Shown here piece after piece: positions 34,078-42,083 of a stretch of DNA of 64,000 bases; position 1 is the stretch's first letter; every line of letters begins with the position of its first letter. This DNA comes from JAAYJG01 sp964450305 (GTDB lineage: Bacteria; Bacillota; Clostridia; DSM-8532). The stretch is from assembly GCA_964450305.1 (NCBI GenBank), contig CAYVFB010000004.1, positions 13,306 to 77,305 on the forward strand. Direction: 5' to 3'. The translations under genes were made by a program, and so were the position numbers. The notes beneath the pieces were generated by a model that was not told the DNA's origin, did not search any database, and was given only the letters and a program-made list of their open reading frames with translations.

Positions 34078-35589
34078 TTACAGAATCGGGGCGTAGCTGT
34101 CAATTTGATATGTGTCCTGCTCAAATTCGTGATACAGTATTTCAAGCGTTTCCATCAGCTTTCGAATCCCTTCAGAAATCTGATGAACAGCAGGATAGGT
34201 AAAATTCAGCCGGATATGGTTTTCAAGCGGTTCTTCCAGGCAGCATATCCGGTCAGGCACGAAAACTACCCCATTACGGACAGATTCCTCATGAAAGCGG
34301 GACATCGGAATGGAATCGGGCAGTTTCAGCCAAAAATACAGTCCCCCCTCCGGAATCGTCCATTTCAGGGGGATATTTTCCGGAGCATACTGCACCAGGG
34401 CTTCATGCATGGCGTCCCGCCGCTTTTTGTTGGCTGATAAAACACATTTTAAATGGGCTTCATAATATTTATCACGGATAAAGACATCCAGTATATATTG
34501 GGACAGGCTGTTTGTATGCAGATCCGCCAATTGCTTTATTCCCGAAAGCCTTTGTATCACCTGCGCGGGAGCATGCAGCCAGCCGATGCGCAGGCCCATG
34601 AACAAAACCTTTGAGAAGGTACTTAAATAGATCACATAGCCATGGTTATCCAATGCTTTCAACGGGGGTACCTGCTCTCCGTCATACCGAAGCTCCCCAT
34701 ACGCATCGTCCTCGATGATGGGCAAATGATAACGGTAAGCCAGACGCAGCAGCTCCTGGCGCTTTTGAAGGCTCATCACTGTGCCCGTGGGGTTATGGAA
34801 GGTGGGAATGGTGTAGATAAATTTCGGCTTCAGCCGTTTCAGCACGCTTTCAAGTATGGTCATGCTCATGCCGTTTTCCTCAACCGGGATGCCGACAATT
34901 CTTGCGCCGCAGGCTTCAAAGATCTGTCTGGCGCAAAAAAAGGAGGGTTCCTCCATGACAACTGTATCTCCAGGAGAAAGAAAAAGCCTTGCCAGTAAAT
35001 CTAACCCCTGCTGGGAGCCGGAAAGGATCATGGTTTCCTGCTCGGTTGTCTTTATTCCTCTTAAGCCCGACAGTGAGCAGACGCTTTGACGCAAAGCCGT
35101 CAGCCCTTCAGTGGGGACATGGTGATAAACAGATGCACCATACTTTTCGTGAATGATATTCCAAACCTCCTGAATTTGTGCAACCGGGTTCAGATCCGGT
35201 ATTGCAATGCCTGCTGCAAAAGAGATCATATCCTTTTGCCCCGCGACTGCCAAAAGATCATGGGTAGCATTACCAACAGCTGTATTTTGATTGAAAACAT
35301 GCCGCCAGGAGAGGGGCAGCGGGTTGAAGGCTTCAGCTTCGGAAGAGGGAACCGGACGGCATACGATCGTGCCCTGACCAACATGGGAGGACAGGTAACC
35401 TTCAGCCTTCAGATCCTTGAAGGCATTTAGCACCGTGGTACGATTAACACCCAGGCTTTGCGCCAGCTTACGCTCGGGTGGCAGACAATAGCCTGGGGGG
35501 AGGCTTCCTTTTTCGATCATGGCACGAAGCTGTTTCTTAATTTGAATATAAAGTGGCTCGGGGTTGTTGCGGTCAAGAGACAGTAACAT
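34078..35589 (-). CDS. MocR-family regulator (GntR helix-turn-helix fused to aminotransferase domain)
   Basis: The product has 503 residues. ATG 35589 is favoured because GGAG lies nine bases upstream. The ATG at 35598 touches that site. Residues 5-75 are a GntR winged helix (LYIQIKKQLRAMIEKGSLPP, LAQSLGVNRTTVLNAFKDL). Residues 120-490 are an aminotransferase fold with the PLP lysine in STFSKVLFMGLRIGW and the segments GSQQGLDLLARLFLSPGD and DDAYGELRYDGE. MocR proteins sense PLP or an amino-acid aldimine. A perfect 16-base palindrome lies 17 bases upstream of the start and is the likely operator for autoregulation and for the downstream aminotransferase. Confidence 0.93.
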   Translation of the reverse strand: MLLSLDRNNPEPLYIQIKKQLRAMIEKGSLPPGYCLPPERKLAQSLGVNRTTVLNAFKDLKAEGYLSSHVGQGTIVCRPVPSSEAEAFNPLPLSWRHVFNQNTAVGNATHDLLAVAGQKDMISFAAGIAIPDLNPVAQIQEVWNIIHEKYGASVYHHVPTEGLTALRQSVCSLSGLRGIKTTEQETMILSGSQQGLDLLARLFLSPGDTVVMEEPSFFCARQIFEACGARIVGIPVEENGMSMTILESVLKRLKPKFIYTIPTFHNPTGTVMSLQKRQELLRLAYRYHLPIIEDDAYGELRYDGEQVPPLKALDNHGYVIYLSTFSKVLFMGLRIGWLHAPAQVIQRLSGIKQLADLHTNSLSQYILDVFIRDKYYEAHLKCVLSANKKRRDAMHEALVQYAPENIPLKWTIPEGGLYFWLKLPDSIPMSRFHEESVRNGVVFVPDRICCLEEPLENHIRLNFTYPAVHQISEGIRKLMETLEILYHEFEQDTYQIDSYAPIL

Positions 35590-35605
35590 TTTTCTCATCT
35601 CCTAT

Positions 35606-35621
35606 ATTGGTTGCAACCAAT
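35606..35621. promoter_or_regulatory. Perfect 16-bp palindrome, candidate MocR operator
   Basis: ATTGGTTGCAACCAAT reads the same on both strands. A half copy (TGCAACCAAT) occurs at 35687-35696, 75 bases away. The pair lies directly upstream of the mocR-like gene. MocR proteins are known to bind repeated half-sites. Confidence 0.65.
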
Positions 35622-35648
35622 GTTTGTCTTATACAGAATAACAGCGAA

Positions 35649-35837
35649 ATGAAACGTTGTAAACATCCAAATGGTCTGAAAATAGATGCAACCAATTTGC
35701 GTGGGTTTAGTTTTATTGGATCAAAACTAATTCAAAAATATGACATACAGATGTCTGAAAATGGGTATACAATTGAATTGAACGAATCGATTGCTTACAG
35801 CATTCACTTAAGAATCATTGGATTGGAGGATTCCTGA
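35649..35837 (+). CDS. Short ORF, uncertain
   Basis: The 62 codons run from ATG 35649 to a TGA that touches the next ATG (TGAATG), which resembles translational coupling. There is no ribosome binding site at 35649. The end (MSENGYTIELNESIAYSIHL) looks like two beta strands. It may be a real small gene or the 3' remnant of a larger one. Confidence 0.3.
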   Translation: MKRCKHPNGLKIDATNLRGFSFIGSKLIQKYDIQMSENGYTIELNESIAYSIHLRIIGLEDS

Positions 35838-36454
35838 ATGATCACGATTGAAAAATTAATGCATCTCGAAAAGCAGGAAATAGAGCAGGAAGCTGCGACT
35901 CTTACCGGAGATGATATTCACTTTCTGATAACTTTATTATCGGAGAAGACGATAAAATACGCTATGCTGCCTTGCTTCTGCTGCAAAGCCGATCTGCCGC
36001 GTTTAGTGATGTATACCCCTACTGGGAGGTTTTTCTTCAGAAGCTGAACAGTAAAAATTCTTCTCAAAGAAGCATAGGACTGATGCTGATCGCCGAAAAT
36101 GCCCGGTGGGATACTGAGAACAAAATGGACAATTTGTTGGAAGCCTATTTCAAGCTGCTCAGGGACGAAAAACCCATAACCGTTCGCCAGTGCATTCAGG
36201 CATTACACCGTATCCTTCCGTATAAAAACAATCTTGTGGCACAAATCGCAGATGAATTGATTTCACTGGAAATCACAGAAATCAGGGAATCCATGCAAAA
36301 AACTGTTCTGACGGATATCCTTTCAGTCCTTGCTGCCATCCGCAAGCAGCAGCCTTCGGACAAGATAGATGCCTATATTGTTCAGGCGCTGTCATCCGAT
36401 ATTCTGGACCGCAAGGCAAAAAAGGAAATCGAAAAAATATTGACAGGGATATGA
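35838..36454 (+). pseudogene. HEAT-repeat-like helical protein interrupted by a frameshift
   Basis: TTGGAGGATTCC precedes ATG 35838. The first frame reads MITIEKLMHLEKQEIEQEAA and continues to about 35945. From there the neighbouring frame continues the same kind of helical protein (DDKIRYAALLLLQSRSAAFS, then the stretch to 36454 ending KKEIEKILTGI). The loss or gain of one base near AGAAGACG joins the two parts into about 205 residues of HEAT-like helical repeats (VRQCIQALHRILP). The original frame runs on to a stop at 36045-36047 with non-homologous residues. It is either a recent pseudogene or a sequencing error. The function is unknown. Confidence 0.7.
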
Positions 36455-36542
36455 CACAATCCTTCCCTGGGGCATTTTATGCATAAAAGCCCGAATTGGA
36501 GGTTTTTATGCATAAAATACGATGATTCCCGGGTAAATGCGG

Positions 36543-37076
36543 TCATAATATCAGCGACGGTTCCTCTTTCTTCAAACAAGAAAGAATATCACCGACATAC
36601 ATCCTGTGGTAATCTCCCAACGGATAATTCATGGCGGTTAAATCGGGGTTTGTGAAACGGGCAGGGTCAAAATCCTGAGAGTAGAGTTTCTCACAAACCA
36701 ATACCAGTCGCGCCTGTTCAAAATAGACAAAATCATTTTCACCGGCGATAGGCGTCAACCCTGTCTCCGCAGCCTTGTCGTGATCTCTTCCTGAATGGGA
36801 ACCGCAGTAATTCAATGTTTTGCGATAGGAAGAATCAAAAAATGACAGGGTGAAAAATTTGTTGTTTTCCATAAAGGAGAAGGTGTGACGGCTGGGACGC
36901 ACGAAACAAATCGCCGCGTTTTTGTTCCATAGGAAACCCAAACCACCCCAGCTTGCTGTCATAGTGTTCCAGGAGCTCATATTCCCGGCGGTAATCAGCA
37001 TCCAGTCGGTGCCGACCAGCTTAAAAGGGTTGTCGGTAATCTCGGTCGGCCGAATTTCAATAAATTGATTTTCCAT
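36543..37076 (-). CDS. Flavin reductase-like protein (FMN-binding split barrel)
   Basis: The product has 177 residues. AGAGGAGG precedes ATG 37076. The pattern NPFKLVGTDWMLITAGN, NTMTASWGGLGFLWNKNAA, CFVRPSRHTFSFMENNKFFT and CGSHSGRDHDKAAETGLTP is characteristic of clostridial flavin-reductase-domain proteins, small FMN-binding dimers that use NAD(P)H or act as flavoredoxins. The GRDHDKAAETGL segment and the C-terminal YHRMYVGDIL complete the fold. The electron partner is unknown. Confidence 0.88.
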   Translation of the reverse strand: MENQFIEIRPTEITDNPFKLVGTDWMLITAGNMSSWNTMTASWGGLGFLWNKNAAICFVRPSRHTFSFMENNKFFTLSFFDSSYRKTLNYCGSHSGRDHDKAAETGLTPIAGENDFVYFEQARLVLVCEKLYSQDFDPARFTNPDLTAMNYPLGDYHRMYVGDILSCLKKEEPSLIL

Positions 37077-37138
37077 GGTATTTCCTCCTCTTTCATTTCA
37101 CCAATTGATAGAAACGGTATTCCGTCTGTGTTCGATTT

Positions 37139-38200
37139 TTAGAAGCCCTGTTCACTCAACAGCTCCATGGTTAGTTTTTTGGCAAGTATCCCATCAAGGA
37201 TAACATCCAGCCTGGTGGTGTCATAGGGGTTAAAATGAAGCAGAATGATGGAACCGGCGGATGCTCTTTTTGTGATATGTGCGGTAACACTGTCGGTTAT
37301 TTCCTCAAGGGGATCGTTCTTCAAATCGTAATTACGCAGCACGGCGTAATAGCTTTCAATATTCCATCCCACGGGGGTATAGCCCAGTTCCGCCAGAATC
37401 CCCATAACGCGTTTGCTTTTCGTGCCGGCACCCCCGGGTAGCCGCAGATATGGAAACTCTTCTTTCATTCTCTGCACATAATCCTCACCAAGCACTTCAG
37501 TCGCAGTCGCTTCCCAGGCCAGGATCTCCTTTTTCGCCTCGACAGTGGATAATTCGGACAGCCATTTGTGGTTCTGCGTATGGTTACAGATCTGATGACC
37601 CTGCTCGATGGCTTGTTTCCACAGATCGGCATGGGCCAGCAGATATTCTCCAACCACAAAGAAGGTACATTGTACATCATACTGCTCCAATATATCCAGT
37701 GCTTTCTGAACGGATTTTTTGTTGCCGCCGTCATCAAAGGTCAGACATAAAACAGAGTCATTCATAAAAGAATTAATTGGGTAGACTAGCTTCGTTGATT
37801 TTGTGTTCTCTGCTTTGGGGGTGCTCTCCGGTACAGTGGTGGTTTCGGGTGCCGGAGAGGGAAGCGGTGTAACGGATGGTGCAGCGGGGGTTGTAAAGAT
37901 TATATCGGCCGCAGGGGATGGAGAGATAACAGAAGAGCCCTGATCAGAAGATATTTTGCCTGACTGTGTGGTATCTGAAGAAGGCGATGACCCGGAACCA
38001 TCGGCCTGCAATGTTGGCGAGGGTGTGGTAAGCAATTGCTCATCGTTGGTATTGGAGCCTGCACTGTTAAAAGAACCTTCCGGTAGGCCGGCTTCCGGTA
38101 TGTTCGCTGCGGGGATTGCTGAAGAAGAGCAGCCAGCGAGCCACAGCAATATCAAAAAAAGACTGATGAACCTACGGGTTATGGAATGTTTCATGTTCAT
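37139..38200 (-). CDS. Lipoprotein polysaccharide deacetylase (NodB domain, CE4 family)
   Basis: The product has 353 residues. ATG 38200 follows AGAGGATAA. Its signal sequence has lipobox LWLAGCSS, so it is anchored outside the membrane. A flexible Ser/Thr/Pro/Gly-rich linker covers about residues 25-140. The NodB domain follows with all five motifs: LTFDDGG, HTQNH (metal histidines), RLPGGAG, WNIESY (usual D/W region) and LLHFNP. It should remove acetyl groups from peptidoglycan or another wall glycan. The neighbouring genes are not obviously related. Confidence 0.92.
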   Translation of the reverse strand: MNMKHSITRRFISLFLILLWLAGCSSSAIPAANIPEAGLPEGSFNSAGSNTNDEQLLTTPSPTLQADGSGSSPSSDTTQSGKISSDQGSSVISPSPAADIIFTTPAAPSVTPLPSPAPETTTVPESTPKAENTKSTKLVYPINSFMNDSVLCLTFDDGGNKKSVQKALDILEQYDVQCTFFVVGEYLLAHADLWKQAIEQGHQICNHTQNHKWLSELSTVEAKKEILAWEATATEVLGEDYVQRMKEEFPYLRLPGGAGTKSKRVMGILAELGYTPVGWNIESYYAVLRNYDLKNDPLEEITDSVTAHITKRASAGSIILLHFNPYDTTRLDVILDGILAKKLTMELLSEQGF

Positions 38201-38519
38201 GTTGTTATCCTCTTACAGATGCATTAAAGTTCCCACATATCATTGTCTAACAATTCCCATAGTCTGTCAATCTTTGCTTACCCTTTTCAATCAGGGAGTA
38301 AACATGGTAACTGAAGGGCTGAAGGCTCTTAAACAGGCATCACCAGTATGAGCCTGGCATCTGCCAGGCAAGTAGAAAAAAACAGCAATATATGTTATGA
38401 TTGAACTGCGCAAACGCATTCAGTTCAATAAAATGCATGATTTTCGAGTGAATCATGTTATGATGTTTTTAGACAAAATTTCAGCTGGAATTTCAGGTGG
38501 AATCCAAAAGGTCAGGCAG
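38201..38519. other. Intergenic region between the divergent deacetylase and LacI genes
   Basis: About 320 bases. A short hairpin (GCCTGGCA 38352-38359, TGCCAGGC 38362-38369) is the only clear structure. In-frame ATGs at 38397 and 38460 could extend the LacI protein at its N-terminus, but this would be unusual for the family. Confidence 0.4.
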
Positions 38520-39569
38520 GTGATCACTATCAAAGCTAACAAAATATCCATCCGTGATATCGCAAGAGAATGTAATGTGTCGGTGGCTACGGTTTCCAGG
38601 GTTCTGAACAACAGCCAGGCTGTCAGGGAGGACACCCGGGCTCTGGTTCAAAGCGTTATCGAGCGGAACAATTACAAGCCCAATGAGCTGGCCAGGGGTT
38701 TATATACGCAACGAACAAAATCCATCGGGGTGATCCTTCCTGAGATCACCAACCATTTTTTCGCGAAGATGTTTCTTGAGATAGAAAAGGCTGCCATCGA
38801 GTATGGTCAAACCGTTTTTTTATGCAATACGCTCAGCGATTACAAGCTGGAGGATTTCTATACCGCAAGGCTGGCTGAAAAACAGGTGGACGGCTTGATA
38901 CTTCTGGGAGGCCATGCCAATGAAACCAAAACCAATGCGCAATTTGTCGCTCTGCTCAAAAGAGATGTTTTCCCCACGCCTGTGGTGATCATCAACGGAA
39001 AGCTGGACAATTACACAGAAAATACAGCTGTTGTCAGCTCCGATGAACACGAGGCGATGTTTCAAGCCATCTCTTATCTGACCGGTCTGGGGCATCGCAA
39101 GATCGGTTTTTTAGGTGGTAAAAGGGGTATCATGTCCACCGATATCAAGCTGAAGGCCTTGAAGCAGGCCTCACAGCAAAAGGTTTTTATCTTAAAAAAA
39201 GAATGGATCAAACACAGCGATTATACCTATCAGGGTGGCGTAAATGCCATGAACGCGCTGCTTTGCGAGAAGGAGCTTCCTACCGCCATTATTGCCATCA
39301 ACGATGAAGCGGCTGCCGGTATTGTGAATACCTGTATCGCAAAGGGTTATCATATCCCAAACGATTTCTCGGTTCTGGGGTTTGACAACAGTGCCATATC
39401 TACCACAACCCTTCCATCCATCACAACCCTGTCCCACCCATATAAGGCTTTGGGCTCCATCTCCGTAGATTTAATCAATCAGATGATCAATGAAAAACAG
39501 TCCGGAGGAATCTCCTGCATGAGCCTGAAAATGGAGATCGTTCAGAGAGAATCCTGCAAGGCGATATAG
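38520..39569 (+). CDS. LacI-family transcriptional regulator of the adjacent sugar locus
   Basis: The product has 349 residues from GTG 38520, which is about seven bases after AAAAGG and puts the helix-turn-helix near the N-terminus, as is usual. The frame is open to 38397, where ATG would add 41 residues. The DNA-binding part is ISIRDIARECNVSVATVSRV LNN (read in two pieces). The sugar-binding domain contains IGVILPEITNHFFAKM, AEKQVDGLILLGG, TGLGHRKIGFLGG and FSVLGFDNSAIS. It faces a permease operon whose promoter carries two perfect TGTAACCGGTTACA operators typical of this family, so repression lifted by an oligosaccharide is the likely role. Confidence 0.92.
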   Translation: MITIKANKISIRDIARECNVSVATVSRVLNNSQAVREDTRALVQSVIERNNYKPNELARGLYTQRTKSIGVILPEITNHFFAKMFLEIEKAAIEYGQTVFLCNTLSDYKLEDFYTARLAEKQVDGLILLGGHANETKTNAQFVALLKRDVFPTPVVIINGKLDNYTENTAVVSSDEHEAMFQAISYLTGLGHRKIGFLGGKRGIMSTDIKLKALKQASQQKVFILKKEWIKHSDYTYQGGVNAMNALLCEKELPTAIIAINDEAAAGIVNTCIAKGYHIPNDFSVLGFDNSAISTTTLPSITTLSHPYKALGSISVDLINQMINEKQSGGISCMSLKMEIVQRESCKAI

Positions 39570-39806
39570 CCTTCGATGGAGACTGAACTGAAAAGGTTGT
39601 TAATTAGCGAGTGCTTCGTATTTCCCTGTATTACCCAGGTTGGCAGATAATCCGGGAGTATTGTCTGTTCATTCACTCAAAAGCGATCAATGGCTGGAAC
39701 ACGCGGGACAGCATTGACAGGACTCTCTTGCTCACGAGCAAAACCATCCGGGTCTGCTCACGAATTGTTCAACCTGTAAAAATTTGAATCTTTTTTCAAT
39801 GAATGC

Positions 39807-39835
39807 TTGACAAGTTTTCCAATGCTCTCTATAAT
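39807..39835 (+). promoter_or_regulatory. Perfect-consensus sigma-A promoter of the sugar ABC/GH2 operon
   Basis: TTGACA (39807-39812), 17 bases, TATAAT (39830-39835). A full consensus promoter needs strong repression, and two operators lie immediately downstream. Confidence 0.9.
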
Positions 39836-39841
39836 AAAAAA

Positions 39842-39888
39842 TGTAACCGGTTACATAACAGGTTTGCTTCGGAGTGTAACCGGTTACA
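39842..39888. promoter_or_regulatory. Two LacI-family operators
   Basis: TGTAACCGGTTACA occurs at 39842-39855 and 39875-39888, both perfect palindromes, 33 bases centre to centre (about three helical turns). The first covers the transcription start. Confidence 0.9.
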
Positions 39889-39910
39889 TAATACCGGTGG
39901 GGGTGAGAGA

Positions 39911-40837
39911 ATGAAGGCCGGGTTCAAAAAGCTGATGAAAAAAAAGATGCTTTTGTTGATGTGCCTGCCCGCCATCGTGTTCTTTTTTATTTTTTCCTAT
40001 CTCCCGATGCCCGGTGTATGGCTGGCGTTTGTTCAGTTCAATTATAAGGATGGCATTTTTGGATCAAAGTTTGTCGGGCTTGATAACTTCCGTTTCCTGG
40101 TGATGTCAGGCCAACTGTGGATGCTGACTAAAAATACAATTTTATACAATCTGGCCTTCATTCTGACAGGAAATGTTCTGCAGATATCTGTTGCCATTCT
40201 GTTTAATGAAATGATGGGCAAGATCCTGCGTGCTTATAAAAAATTCGCCCAGAGTGTCATGTTTCTTCCGTACTTCATTTCCACTGTAGTGATAGGGGTT
40301 TTTGCCTACAACTTTCTGAATGTGCAGACCGGTGTCATCAACTCCCTGCTGCGCGAGCTGGAGCGGGATACCATCAATTTTTATTCTATTCCACAGATAT
40401 GGCCCTTCATCATTGTGCTGGCCTACCTGTGGCAAACCACTGGCTACGGTTCCATTGTATACTTTGCTGCGATTATGGGAATCGATTCCGAAATGATGGA
40501 AGCCAGCGAAATTGACGGAGCAAACGCATTCCAGCGCATCCGGTATATTCTGCTGCCCTGCCTGAAGCCGACCTTTATCATTCTGCTGCTGTTTGCACTG
40601 GGGGGCATCATGAAGGGAAACTTCGGCCTGTTCTACAATCTAACAGGGGCAAGTAATACCGCGTTGTACAATAAAACGGACATCATTGAAACCTTTGTGT
40701 TCCGATCCCTGAATGTCAGCTTTAATTTTTCATCGGGCAGTGCCGTTGGTTTGTACCAGTCTCTCTTTGGCTTTGCACTGGTCATGACGGTGAACGGTAT
40801 CGTGAAAAAAATCGAACCGGATTATTCTCTGTTTTAG
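39911..40837 (+). CDS. Sugar ABC transporter permease, LplB type
   Basis: The product has 308 residues. ATG 39911 follows GGGGGTGAG. An upstream in-frame start at 39803 would lie before the promoter and is rejected. There are six membrane helices. The N-terminal MLLLMCLPAIVFFFIFSYLP and GVWLAFVQFNYKDGIFG are typical of LplB/YteP proteins of CUT1 importers for oligosaccharides. The EAA loop that contacts the ATPase is EASEIDGANAFQRIRYILLP. No ATPase gene lies in the locus, so a shared MsmX-like ATPase elsewhere is expected. Confidence 0.93.
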   Translation: MKAGFKKLMKKKMLLLMCLPAIVFFFIFSYLPMPGVWLAFVQFNYKDGIFGSKFVGLDNFRFLVMSGQLWMLTKNTILYNLAFILTGNVLQISVAILFNEMMGKILRAYKKFAQSVMFLPYFISTVVIGVFAYNFLNVQTGVINSLLRELERDTINFYSIPQIWPFIIVLAYLWQTTGYGSIVYFAAIMGIDSEMMEASEIDGANAFQRIRYILLPCLKPTFIILLLFALGGIMKGNFGLFYNLTGASNTALYNKTDIIETFVFRSLNVSFNFSSGSAVGLYQSLFGFALVMTVNGIVKKIEPDYSLF

Positions 40838-40935
40838 CGGTCGGCCTGGTATAAACCAGAGTACAAGCATCTATAATGTTTTAAAGGATAGTTTGGGGGT
40901 TTCCGACCATAAAGTCCGGTGTTATCTGAACAAAA

Positions 40936-41022
40936 GTGGGCTTCGCCCACAACCCAATATCGGTACTTACATCTGTAAAACATCAAATTCTTGTTTTTAT
41001 TTGATGTTTTACAGATGTAAGT
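40936..41022. repeat. Two intercistronic hairpins between the permease genes
   Basis: GTGGGC (40936-40941) pairs with GCCCAC (40945-40950). Then a perfect 23-base inverted repeat follows: ACTTACATCTGTAAAACATC and AAA (40965-40987) with its complement at 41000-41022, loop 12 bases. The second is a very stable stem within the operon mRNA, about 20 bases ahead of the next ribosome binding site. Confidence 0.85.
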
Positions 41023-41062
41023 TACTAAGAACCTTTTCCAAAGGGTTTTCAGGAGGTGCAGC

Positions 41063-42019
41063 ATGCCGCGGACCATTGAACTGCAATCTGGTACAGCCAC
41101 AAATATTCAAAAGCCCAAGCCAGTAAGCGGACACAAGGTAGTTGATAAAACACAAAAGATCATCCAGGTCTTCGGGGTATTGCTCACCGGGCTTATCAGT
41201 CTGTTCTGCATCCTGCCCTTTGTGTTAATCATTTCGTCCTCCTTTACTGCAGAGAAAAGCATTACCTTACATGGATTTTCACTTTTCCCGCGGGAGTTCA
41301 GCCTGGACGCCTATGATCTGATCTTTAAGAACCCCAGGATGGTGCTCGGCTCCTATGCCGTAACCATTGGGCTGACGGTTACAGGCACGCTGATTGGTCT
41401 GTTCATCATCGCCATGACCGGGTATGCGCTGCAAAGGCCCGATTTTCTGCTGCGCAACCATATCTCCTTCTATATTTACTTTACAACCCTTTTTTCAGGC
41501 GGGTTAATCCCCTTCTATATGATGGTTACAAGGACACTGAAGCTCAAAGACAGCTATCTGGCTGTTTTGCTGCCGTTGATGATGTCTCCGTGGCTGATCA
41601 TTCTGATGAAGAATTTCCTGAAATCCATTCCCCATTCCATCACTGAATCTGCAACCATTGACGGAGCAAATGACTTTTATATTTTCATCCGGATCATTCT
41701 TCCCACATCCACTCCCGCCCTTGCAACGGTTGGCCTTTTCCTGGCCCTCAGCTACTGGAATGAATGGTACAATTCCATGCTGTTTCTTTCCAGCAGGGTT
41801 GAATACCGGCCGCTGCAGCTGTTTCTTTACAATACCGTCAACGAGGCAAAATATATCCGGGATTCGGCCGCAGCCTCCAACATTCCAGCGATAGAAATAC
41901 CGCTGGAGTCCATGAAAATGGCCACGGCTGTGGTCGCTACCGGTCCTGTCATCTTTATTTACCCCTTCGTCCAAAAATACTTCATTCAGGGCATTACCGT
42001 CGGCGCGGTGAAAGGATAG
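41063..42019 (+). CDS. Sugar ABC transporter permease, YtcP/MalG type
   Basis: The product has 318 residues. CAGGAGGTGCAGC precedes ATG 41063. It has six membrane helices after a 35-residue cytosolic tail. Family features are LPFVLIISSSFTAEKSI, LFSGGLIPFYMMVTRTLKLK, the EAA loop ESATIDGANDFYIFIRIILP, and the C-terminal YPFVQKYFIQGITVGAVKG. It pairs with the LplB-type permease to form the channel for oligosaccharides delivered by the lipoprotein encoded next. Confidence 0.94.
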   Translation: MPRTIELQSGTATNIQKPKPVSGHKVVDKTQKIIQVFGVLLTGLISLFCILPFVLIISSSFTAEKSITLHGFSLFPREFSLDAYDLIFKNPRMVLGSYAVTIGLTVTGTLIGLFIIAMTGYALQRPDFLLRNHISFYIYFTTLFSGGLIPFYMMVTRTLKLKDSYLAVLLPLMMSPWLIILMKNFLKSIPHSITESATIDGANDFYIFIRIILPTSTPALATVGLFLALSYWNEWYNSMLFLSSRVEYRPLQLFLYNTVNEAKYIRDSAAASNIPAIEIPLESMKMATAVVATGPVIFIYPFVQKYFIQGITVGAVKG

Positions 42020-42083
42020 CATTCAAATAACCAGCAGGTTATCTTGAAAATAGGATAAGGATTTATGAAAAGGAGGGCTTTTT

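Larger units (their letters stand above)
39570..39910. other. Intergenic region between lacI-type gene and permease operon
   Basis: About 340 bases. The first 230 contain only a small hairpin (TTGCTCACGAGCAA, near 39729-39742). The rest is the promoter-operator region of the ABC operon, annotated separately. Confidence 0.5.

Noticed and set aside
40893..41126. Small ORF between the permease genes
   Set aside because: It spans the 23-bp inverted repeat and overlaps the next gene in another frame.
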